Assembly: GCA_027056615.1 (NCBI GenBank)
Contig: JALUKJ010000304.1
Span: 1-8,379 of the forward strand
Length of the DNA: 8,379 bases
From: Campylobacteraceae bacterium
GTDB lineage: Bacteria > Campylobacterota > Campylobacteria > Campylobacterales > Sulfurovaceae
Direction: 5' to 3'
In this document: positions 1 through 5,085 of the stretch, in pieces
Layout of the letters: each line of letters begins with the position of its first letter
Position numbering within the stretch: the stretch's first letter is position 1
Made by a program: the position numbers and the translations under genes
The notes under the pieces: model-generated
The model's database searches: none
Seen by the model: the letters and a program-made list of their open reading frames with translations, nothing else
Told to the model about the DNA's origin: nothing

Positions 1-43
1 GTTTTATATCTTAGAAAGTAACTCTGTTTTTTTAAAAATTGGA

Positions 44-49
44 TATAAT
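44..49 (+). promoter_or_regulatory. -10 box of the Crp/Fnr regulator gene
   Basis: A perfect TATAAT lies 6 bases before the ATG at 56. The sequence upstream is T- and A-rich (a run of seven T at 27-33), as is usual for Campylobacterota sigma-70 promoters, which often lack a clear -35 box. Transcription would be expected to begin roughly 6-8 bases after the box, which falls on or next to the start codon. This is a motif call only. Confidence 0.55.
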
Positions 50-55
50 CTTAAG

Positions 56-697
56 ATGATAAAAGAACAACTACAAAAAATAGAAATATTTAAAAATCTA
101 AGCGAAGTAGAGCTAGAAAAGGTTATCAATATCTCTGTTATTAAAAAGCTTTCACGAGAAAATATTCTTTTTTATGAAGGGGAGAAGCCTCAGTTCTTTT
201 ATGTTTTATTGGATGGTTTTGTAAAGTTTTATAAAACTGATTTGAAAGGTAATGAGATTGTTATTCATTTCTTTACTAGACCAATGTTTATAGCAGAGAT
301 GCCAAGTTTTGAAAATATCCCTTTTCCTGCCACAGCAATTTCTATGAGAGATGAAAGTTGTTTTCTGCTTATTGACCGAGAAAAGTTCTTGGTACTTCTT
401 AATACAGACCCAAGATTTTGTCTATACATTATTAAATCATTAAGTCAAAAAGTAAGGAGTTTAGAACAGGTTATTAATCGAAATCTTATTTACGATGCTA
501 TGACTAAAGTTTGTTCGTTTATTAAAGAGAATCCACGAGATATTGCAAATACGAAACATAAAGATATTGCTATGATTTTAAATATGGCTCCTGAGACGCT
601 TTCACGTATACTTAAAAAGTTAAAAAATTTAAATATCATTGACAAAAAGGGAGTGCTTATTAATGCAGAGAAGCTAGATATGTTTCTACTCTTATAA
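56..697 (+). CDS. Crp/Fnr-family transcriptional regulator
   Basis: This 213-residue protein has the usual Crp/Fnr length and layout. A cyclic-nucleotide-binding-like beta-roll spans about residues 8-125 (FYEGEKPQFFYVLLDG near 39-54, FIAEMPSF near 78-85). A dimerisation helix follows at about 126-150, and a winged helix-turn-helix covers about 165-210. The recognition helix reads APETLSRIL (178-186). Its Glu180, Ser183 and Arg184 match the E-xx-SR pattern by which FNR reads TTGAT half-sites. The only cysteines are 102, 122 and 153, so the N-terminal cluster of [4Fe-4S] FNR proteins is missing. The cAMP-contacting arginine of CRP is also not apparent in PFPATA (89-94). The sensor class is therefore open: haem, nitrosative-stress or ligand-free types are all possible. 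The start at 56 gives a normal family N-terminus (LQKIEIFKNL), but there is no good ribosome binding site and the frame is open to the left edge. The gene is more AT-rich than its neighbours. Confidence 0.9.
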   Translation: MIKEQLQKIEIFKNLSEVELEKVINISVIKKLSRENILFYEGEKPQFFYVLLDGFVKFYKTDLKGNEIVIHFFTRPMFIAEMPSFENIPFPATAISMRDESCFLLIDREKFLVLLNTDPRFCLYIIKSLSQKVRSLEQVINRNLIYDAMTKVCSFIKENPRDIANTKHKDIAMILNMAPETLSRILKKLKNLNIIDKKGVLINAEKLDMFLLL

Positions 698-703
698 CTT
701 TTT

Positions 704-732
704 TAAACCTTAGTCCTATGCACTAAACTTTA
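704..732 (+). terminator. weak possible terminator after the Crp/Fnr gene
   Basis: Stem arms TAAA (704-707) and TTTA (729-732), plus TTAGT (710-714) and ACTAA (722-726), form an interrupted hairpin with a two-base internal mismatch and a seven-base loop. Only a short T-rich stretch follows (TTTATTTAC), so termination would be weak. It separates the regulator from the grpE promoter. This is a low-confidence call. Confidence 0.25.
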
Positions 733-757
733 TTTACAAAAAAATATAAACTAAACC

Positions 758-786
758 TTGACAAGATAGACTCAATGATGTATAAT
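758..786 (+). promoter_or_regulatory. consensus sigma-70 promoter of the grpE-dnaK operon
   Basis: TTGACA at 758-763 and TATAAT at 781-786 are separated by exactly 17 bases, a perfect textbook sigma-70 promoter. This is striking because Campylobacterota promoters usually lack a conserved -35 box. Transcription would start near 793, giving a leader of about 60 bases before grpE. The -35 box overlaps an imperfect inverted repeat (CTTGA at 757-761, TCAAT at 772-776). That repeat resembles the HspR operator (HAIR, CTTGAGT-N7-ACTCAAG), but its spacing is one base short. No CIRCE element for HrcA was found. Confidence 0.75.
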
Positions 787-788
787 TC

Positions 789-826
789 TTGGAAATCTTC
801 AATTATGTGTTATTTGGAGATTCTAA
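789..826 (+). promoter_or_regulatory. leader hairpin upstream of grpE
   Basis: Bases 789-800 can pair with 816-826 (core GAA-A-TCTTC against GGAGATTC, one bulged A at 795, two G-U pairs), leaving a 15-base loop. The 3' arm contains GGAG (816-819), the ribosome binding site of the mini-ORF at 831. The grpE ribosome binding site at 838-843 lies just outside. If the transcript starts near 793, the outermost pairs are lost but most of the stem remains. Folding was done by eye, and a regulatory role is inference. Confidence 0.35.
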
Positions 827-839
827 AAATATGAAATAA
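805..839 (+). other. two overlapping mini-ORFs in the grpE leader
   Basis: ATG at 805 opens a 9-codon frame (MCYLEILKI) ending in TGA at 832-834. ATG at 831, preceded by GGAG at 816-819, opens a 2-codon frame (Met-Lys) ending in TAA at 837-839. The two overlap as ATGA, and the final TAA overlaps the start of the grpE ribosome binding site (AAGGAG, 838-843). They could act as translational-coupling or leader ORFs. In such AT-rich sequence, mini-ORFs also arise by chance. Confidence 0.25.
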
Positions 840-854
840 GGAGTAGTATCTATT

Positions 855-1412
855 ATGAGTAAAGATAATAAAAATTCTAAAGTAGAGACTGAACTAGAAG
901 TAGAAACTCCAGAGACTGAAGAGGTAATTGAGAGTGAAGACAAGACTACCGATGAGCTGACACAGTTGAGAGAGGCACTTGCTAAGTGTGAAGATAAATA
1001 TTTAAGAACTCATGCTGATTTTGAAAATGCTAAAAAACGTTTAGCTAAAGATAAAGTTACAGCTGTATCATATGCTAATGAGAGCTTTGCTAACGATATG
1101 TTGTCTGTTGTTGATTCATTTGAGAGTGCTTTAGCAACTATTGAAGCTATTGAGACAGAAGAGACTTCGGAAGTATTAGATAAGATTAAAGAGGGGTTAG
1201 AATTAACCTATACACAATTAAATAAAGTTTTAGAAAAAAATGGAATTAAAGTTGTAGAGTGTGAATGTGAATTTAATCCAGATGTTCATCAGGCTATTAT
1301 GCAAGTAGATAGTGAAGATAAAGATAGTGGACATGTTGTGCAAGTTTTGCAAAAAGGTTATACAATTAAAGATAGACTTTTACGTCCAGCAATGGTTTCA
1401 ACAGCAAAATAA
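855..1412 (+). CDS. grpE: GrpE, nucleotide exchange factor for DnaK
   Basis: GrpE releases ADP from DnaK in the cytoplasm and so resets the Hsp70 cycle. The 185-residue product is of normal length for the family. It has an acidic, probably disordered N-terminus (about 1-35), a long dimerising coiled coil (about 36-100, including DELTQLREALAKCEDKYLR), a helical bundle (about 104-130) and the C-terminal beta-wing. The family signature is clear: FNPDVHQAIM (140-149), then VVQVLQKGYTIKDRLLRPAM (161-180). The ATG at 855 is supported by AAGGAG at 838-843. The gene is first in the operon with dnaK, 99 bases upstream of it, and is driven by the promoter at 758-786. hrcA, which sits just upstream of grpE in several Campylobacterota, is not here. 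Confidence 0.97.
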   Translation: MSKDNKNSKVETELEVETPETEEVIESEDKTTDELTQLREALAKCEDKYLRTHADFENAKKRLAKDKVTAVSYANESFANDMLSVVDSFESALATIEAIETEETSEVLDKIKEGLELTYTQLNKVLEKNGIKVVECECEFNPDVHQAIMQVDSEDKDSGHVVQVLQKGYTIKDRLLRPAMVSTAK

Positions 1413-1418
1413 TTAACA

Positions 1419-1457
1419 AAAATTTAGAAATGCACCTAAAGTGGCATTTAAAATTTT
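1419..1457 (+). promoter_or_regulatory. hairpin in the grpE-dnaK intergenic region
   Basis: An upper stem AAATGCAC (1428-1435) pairs with GTG and GCATTT (1441-1449, one bulged G at 1444) around the loop CTAAA. A lower stem AAAATTT (1419-1425) pairs with AAATTTT (1451-1457), giving about 15 base pairs overall. No proper T-tract follows on this strand, so a complete terminator is unlikely. An RNA processing or stability site, or partial attenuation between grpE and dnaK, fits better. Folding was done by eye. Confidence 0.45.
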
Positions 1458-1467
1458 AAAAAAAAAC

Positions 1468-1473
1468 TATAAT
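1468..1473 (+). promoter_or_regulatory. possible internal -10 box for dnaK
   Basis: TATAAT follows an A/T tract (TTTTAAAAAAAAAC) in the 99-base gap before dnaK, the usual appearance of a Campylobacterota promoter. It lies 38 bases before the dnaK ATG, just after the hairpin at 1419-1457. It could give extra dnaK transcript independent of grpE. In sequence this AT-rich the motif alone is modest evidence. Confidence 0.4.
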
Positions 1474-1511
1474 TACACAAATATTTAAAAAAAGATAATA
1501 AAGGAAAAAAT

Positions 1512-3389
1512 ATGAGCAAAGTATTAGGAATTGACTTAGGAACAACAAACTCAGCAATGAGTGTTTATGAAAATGGTGAAGCAAAAATTATTGCAAACAA
1601 AGAGGGAAAAAACACAACACCATCAATTGTAGCATTTACAGATAAAGGTGAAGTTTTAGTTGGTGAATCAGCAAAGAGACAAGCTGTAACAAACCCAGAA
1701 AAAACAATCTACTCTATTAAAAGAATTATGGGGTTAATGTGTGAAGAAGAACATGCAAAAGAGGCAAAAGAGAGACTTCCTTACCATATTATAGATAGAA
1801 ATGGTGCATGTGCTATTGAGGTTTCAGGGAAAACATATACTCCACAAGAGGTTTCATCTAAAATTCTTATGAAACTAAAAGAAGATGCAGAGGCTTATCT
1901 TGGTGAGACAGTAACTGACGCTGTTATTACAGTACCTGCTTACTTTAATGATTCTCAAAGAAAAGCAACTAAAGAGGCAGGAACTATTGCAGGTCTTAAT
2001 GTTTTAAGAATTATCAACGAGCCAACTTCAGCTGCGTTAGCGTATGGTCTTGACAAAAAAGAGTCTGAGCAGATTGTGGTTTATGACCTTGGTGGTGGTA
2101 CATTTGACGTTACTGTACTAGAGACTGGTGATAATGTTGTTGAAGTTATGGCAACAGGTGGAGATGCGTTCCTTGGTGGAGATGACTTTGATAACAGAGT
2201 TATTGACTATGTAGCTAATGAATTTAAAAATGAGACAGGTATAGACATTAAAGCAGATGTTATGGCACTTCAAAGAGTTAAAGATGCAGCTGAAAATGCT
2301 AAAAAAGAGCTTTCATCTTCAACCGAAACTGAAATTAACTTACCATTTATTACAGCAGATGCAAGTGGACCAAAACACCTTGTTCAAAAGATTACAAGAG
2401 CAAAATTTGAATCTTTAATTGAAGATTTAGTAGCTTCTACTATTAGTACAATTAAAAAAGTTCTTCGTGATGCTGATGTAACTACTTCTGATATTAATGA
2501 AGTTGTTATGGTTGGTGGGTCTACAAGAGTTCCATTGGTTCAAGAAGAGGTTCAAAAATTCTTTGGAAAAGAGCTCAATAAATCAGTAAACCCAGATGAG
2601 GTTGTTGCTATTGGAGCTGCTATTCAAGGTGGAGTTTTAAAAGGTGATGTTAAAGATGTATTGTTACTAGATGTTACACCACTTTCACTTGGAATTGAGA
2701 CTTTAGGTGGGGTTACTACTAAAGTAATTGAAAAAGGGACAACCATTCCAGCTAAGAAGTCACAAGTATTCTCAACAGCAGAAGATAACCAACCTGCCGT
2801 TAGTATTCATGTACTTCAAGGTGAAAGAGAATTTGCAAAAGATAATAAATCTTTAGGTATGTTTGAACTTAGAGATATTCCAGCAGCTCCTAGAGGTGTA
2901 CCTCAAATTGAAGTGACATTTGACATTGATGCAAATGGTATCTTGACTGTTTCAGCACAAGACAAAGGAACAGGTAAATCTCAAGAGATTAAAATTAGTG
3001 GTTCATCAGGTCTTTCAGATGCAGAGATTGAAAAAATGGTTCAAGACGCAGAGATGAATAAATCTGAAGATGAGAAAAGAAAACAACTTGTAGATGCTAG
3101 AAACCAAGCAGACGCTTTAGTTCACCAAACTAAAAAATCATTAAATGATTTAGGTGATAACTTTGATGCAACAGAAAAAGCTTCTATTGAAACAGCTATT
3201 GCAGATGTAGAGAAGTTACTTAAAGATGACTCTGCAACAAAAGAGCAGATTGAAGATAAAGTTAAAGTGTTAACTGAAAAATCTCATAAACTTGCTGAAG
3301 CTGTTTATGCTAAAGAGCAAGGTGGAGATAAAGAAAAAGCTGCTAAAAAAGTAGATGATGATGACATTATTGATGCAGAAGTAGAGTAA
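1512..3389 (+). CDS. dnaK: DnaK, Hsp70 molecular chaperone
   Basis: DnaK is an ATP-driven chaperone that binds exposed hydrophobic segments of client proteins in the cytoplasm. The 625-residue product is close to the usual bacterial length (about 610-640). The nucleotide-binding domain shows GIDLGTTNS at 6-14 (phosphate loop), [11 protein letters not shown] from 169, DLGGGTFD at 192-199 (with Thr197 matching the autophosphorylated threonine of E. coli DnaK) and [10 protein letters not shown]. The interdomain linker ends at DVTPLSLG (387-394). The beta-sandwich substrate domain and helical lid follow, and the tail ends [10 protein letters not shown], the normal acidic bacterial ending. AAGGA at 1501-1505 supports the start. 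All key residues I checked are intact. The J-domain gene begins 15 bases after the stop, consistent with one Hsp70 operon. Confidence 0.99.
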   Translation: MSKVLGIDLGTTNSAMSVYENGEAKIIANKEGKNTTPSIVAFTDKGEVLVGESAKRQAVTNPEKTIYSIKRIMGLMCEEEHAKEAKERLPYHIIDRNGACAIEVSGKTYTPQEVSSKILMKLKEDAEAYLGETVTDAVITVPAYFNDSQRKATKEAGTIAGLNVLRIINEPTSAALAYGLDKKESEQIVVYDLGGGTFDVTVLETGDNVVEVMATGGDAFLGGDDFDNRVIDYVANEFKNETGIDIKADVMALQRVKDAAENAKKELSSSTETEINLPFITADASGPKHLVQKITRAKFESLIEDLVASTISTIKKVLRDADVTTSDINEVVMVGGSTRVPLVQEEVQKFFGKELNKSVNPDEVVAIGAAIQGGVLKGDVKDVLLLDVTPLSLGIETLGGVTTKVIEKGTTIPAKKSQVFSTAEDNQPAVSIHVLQGEREFAKDNKSLGMFELRDIPAAPRGVPQIEVTFDIDANGILTVSAQDKGTGKSQEIKISGSSGLSDAEIEKMVQDAEMNKSEDEKRKQLVDARNQADALVHQTKKSLNDLGDNFDATEKASIETAIADVEKLLKDDSATKEQIEDKVKVLTEKSHKLAEAVYAKEQGGDKEKAAKKVDDDDIIDAEVE

Positions 3390-3397
3390 TCTACTTT
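3378..3397 (+). promoter_or_regulatory. hairpin enclosing the dnaK stop codon
   Basis: GAAGTAGA (3378-3385) pairs with TCTACTTT (3390-3397) around the loop GTAA (3386-3389), with one G-U pair at the base. GUAA is a stable GNRA-type tetraloop, and the dnaK TAA is part of it. The hairpin ends 7 bases before the ATG of the J-domain gene. No T-tract follows, so it is unlikely to be a terminator. A role in mRNA stability or in coupling translation of the next gene is inference. Confidence 0.45.
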
Positions 3398-3404
3398 CCC
3401 ATAT

Positions 3405-3689
3405 ATGCATCAAGTAAGTTTAGAAGAGTTTAAAAAGGCTGTTGAGAGTTTAGAGTTACTCTCACTTACAAGTCAAGAGCATGTTCGTAAGAAGTACTTG
3501 AAACTCTCTCGTAAATATCACCCTGATATGGAGGGTGGTTCAACTAAGAAGTTTCAAGAGATTAGAGAAGCTTACGAGATTCTAGTAGCCTATATGGAAA
3601 ACTTTCGTTTTATGTTTTCTGAAGAGGAGTTTAAACAGCAAAACCCTATATTGGTGAATGTTGAGCATAGTTGGTTAGAGGGGCGTTAA
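3405..3689 (+). CDS. small J-domain (DnaJ-like) co-chaperone
   Basis: This 94-residue protein is essentially a lone J-domain. Helix II (about 24-38, basic: HVRKKYLKLSRKY) is followed by the catalytic His-Pro-Asp at 39-41, the loop MEGGST, and helix III (KKFQEIREAYEILVAYM, 48-64). A short tail of about 30 residues ends at LEGR. It lacks the Gly/Phe region, zinc fingers and C-terminal client-binding domains of full DnaJ. J-domains stimulate DnaK ATPase, and the position 15 bases behind dnaK makes DnaK the likely partner. No ribosome binding site is visible before the ATG, so expression may depend on translation of dnaK. Its stop codon overlaps that of the DUF819 gene on the other strand. It is an accessory J protein, not canonical DnaJ, which would have to be elsewhere in the genome. 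Confidence 0.88.
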   Translation: MHQVSLEEFKKAVESLELLSLTSQEHVRKKYLKLSRKYHPDMEGGSTKKFQEIREAYEILVAYMENFRFMFSEEEFKQQNPILVNVEHSWLEGR

Positions 3690-4885
3690 GTGATTATTTG
3701 TAAAATAATCTCTTTTACCCCTAAATGCAAATCTATCATTCGTAATATATTTGCCACTCCAAGCCCCATAAAAGTTCCAATAATATACCCCATCATAGCC
3801 ATAAGCACCCCAATAGGAATAAGAGCCTTATGGTAAGCACCTGCTAAAATAGGAGCTGATGCTATCCCTCCAATATTAGCTAGAGAAGCCACTCCCAAAG
3901 AGAATAAATCAAGTCTAAATAGTTTAGCAAATAGTATCATAACTGTTACATGAATAGTAATAATTATAAAACCTGCAAAAATATAGAGTGGAGCTTGGTT
4001 AAGTTCTGCAAAGTTGGCACGAGAGGCTATAAGTGCTACAATAAAATAGAGCATTATATTAGCAAGAGGCTGAGCAGAAGAGATTTTACTTAGTGGAGTC
4101 ATACCTGCTATAACTCCTGCTAATGTAGCAAATATAACAATCCAAGTTGTATTAGTTAAAAAAGAGGTTGTTGGTAGAAGAGGGGCTATTTGTTGAGTAA
4201 TAACAGAGACCATAAGAGCTAAACCCAACATCATAAATAAAGATGGAAAGTCAATAGCTCTTTTCTCTTGTGTTGTATCTAAAGTTGAACCAAGCCTTTC
4301 AAGTAGCTCTCCATCTGCTTTTGTCCATCTGTTAAATTTTTTTGCAAAAGGAACAAGGGCTAGAAGTATCATAATCCATATAGCATAGTCTATAGAGTCA
4401 ATTAGTAACACATACCCCATTTTTGAATCAGGTAACTCTAAAGCCGACTGAATGGCAACCATATTGCCTGTACCTCCCATCCATGAGCCACTTAAAGCCC
4501 CAAAAGCTCTCCATGAATCATTTTCAAATAGAGAATGCATTAGTGTAAACATTACTATAAAGCCTAAAGAGATAGATAGTGAAGCTAAAAAGAAAGTAAG
4601 TAGAATTTTTTTACCAAGTTTGAGTATGGCTCTTATGTCACTTTGGAGTAGCATTAAAAATATCATGGCAGGAAGAAGATTTGACTTAAAGGCTTTGTAT
4701 GTGTTAGTTATCTCTTGGGTCTTACTCCAAACACCTAAGCTAGATAGACTCATAACACTAAAGTATAATATAACAATAGCAGGGAGATATTCAAAAAATT
4801 TGGCTTTAGTTTGTGCTTCTATATAAACAAGTATAGAGGCTATAAAAAGTAGTAGTGTTATATATGGAAAAGCAGTGGTTATCAT
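3686..4885 (-). CDS. DUF819 family multi-pass membrane protein
   Basis: The 399-residue, strongly hydrophobic protein has about 10-12 predicted membrane segments, for example near 4-22, 31-53, 94-118, 157-180, 214-236, 244-263, 270-288, 298-322 and 351-378. A hydrophilic loop of about 30 residues (181-212) splits it into two halves. Glycine-rich GALSGSWMGGTGNM (129-142) and ANIGGIASAPILAGAY (336-351) look like paired re-entrant or transport-site motifs and are characteristic of the DUF819 (YjcL-like) family. That family resembles secondary transporters, but its substrate is not established, and I assign none. ATG at 4885 is preceded by AAGAGA, a weak ribosome binding site. The gene is divergent from acnB and convergent with the J-domain gene, and its last 4 bases overlap that gene's stop codon. 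Its C-terminal codons also contain a candidate terminator that works on the other strand. Confidence 0.85.
   Translation of the reverse strand: MITTAFPYITLLLFIASILVYIEAQTKAKFFEYLPAIVILYFSVMSLSSLGVWSKTQEITNTYKAFKSNLLPAMIFLMLLQSDIRAILKLGKKILLTFFLASLSISLGFIVMFTLMHSLFENDSWRAFGALSGSWMGGTGNMVAIQSALELPDSKMGYVLLIDSIDYAIWIMILLALVPFAKKFNRWTKADGELLERLGSTLDTTQEKRAIDFPSLFMMLGLALMVSVITQQIAPLLPTTSFLTNTTWIVIFATLAGVIAGMTPLSKISSAQPLANIMLYFIVALIASRANFAELNQAPLYIFAGFIIITIHVTVMILFAKLFRLDLFSLGVASLANIGGIASAPILAGAYHKALIPIGVLMAMMGYIIGTFMGLGVANILRMIDLHLGVKEIILQIIT
3692..3716 (+). terminator. candidate terminator of the grpE-dnaK-J operon, inside the DUF819 gene
   Basis: GATTATTT (3692-3699) and AAATAATC (3703-3710) form a perfect 8-base-pair stem with a GTA loop, followed on the plus strand by TCTTTT (3711-3716). 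It starts 2 bases after the J-domain stop codon and lies in the last codons of the DUF819 gene on the minus strand. On the minus strand no T-tract follows, so it should act only on the plus-strand operon. The stem is AT-rich (two G-C pairs), so termination efficiency is uncertain. Confidence 0.55.
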
Positions 4886-4906
4886 ATTGTTCTCTTAGTG
4901 TTTATT

Positions 4907-4912
4907 ATTGTA
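4907..4912 (-). promoter_or_regulatory. possible -10 box of the DUF819 gene
   Basis: Read on the minus strand, TACAAT lies 21 bases before the ATG at 4885. No convincing -35 box is visible upstream. The spacing would give a leader of about 15 bases carrying the weak AAGAGA ribosome binding site. This is a motif-only call. Confidence 0.3.
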
Positions 4913-5026
4913 GGAGAAGTGTATCGAAAAAATGATTTAATAATTAAGATAGTATTGAAAAAACCTTGTAACCAAACCACACAGAAATTTAACTCATTTT
5001 GGGAATTATAAACGATAAAGTAACAT

Positions 5027-5043
5027 TATAATTACTATTAGTA
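5027..5043 (+). promoter_or_regulatory. acnB promoter -10 box and adjoining palindrome
   Basis: TATAAT at 5027-5032 lies 53 bases before the acnB ATG. No clear -35 box is seen, as is common in this phylum. Right after it, TACTA-T-TAGTA (5033-5043) is a perfect 11-base palindrome placed where transcription should start, a possible operator. The rest of the 200-base divergent region (4886-5085) is AT-rich and shows no recognisable Fur or FNR box. Confidence 0.45.
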
Positions 5044-5085
5044 TAGAATAACCTAACAAATTATTTAAACTAAGAGGAGACATAT

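Noticed and set aside
650..662. GAGTGCTTATT, similar to a CIRCE half-site
   Set aside because: It lies inside the regulator coding sequence and has no partner arm at the right distance. Likely chance.
710..726. TTAG-N9-CTAA resembling the outer ends of a CIRCE element
   Set aside because: CIRCE is TTAGCACTC-N9-GAGTGCTAA. Only the outermost four bases match and the total length is far too short.
758..775. TTGA...TCAA considered as an FNR-type site
   Set aside because: The arms are separated by 10 bases instead of the 6 needed for TTGAT-N4-ATCAA, so the Crp/Fnr regulator is unlikely to bind here in the standard way.
4452..4826. 124-codon open frame on the plus strand
   Set aside because: It is antisense to the well-supported DUF819 gene, has no ribosome binding site and no recognisable domain. 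The DUF819 frame explains this region.
4937..4947. TTAAT-A-ATTAA palindrome in the divergent region before acnB
   Set aside because: It is short, purely A/T and expected by chance in such AT-rich sequence. No link to a promoter element.
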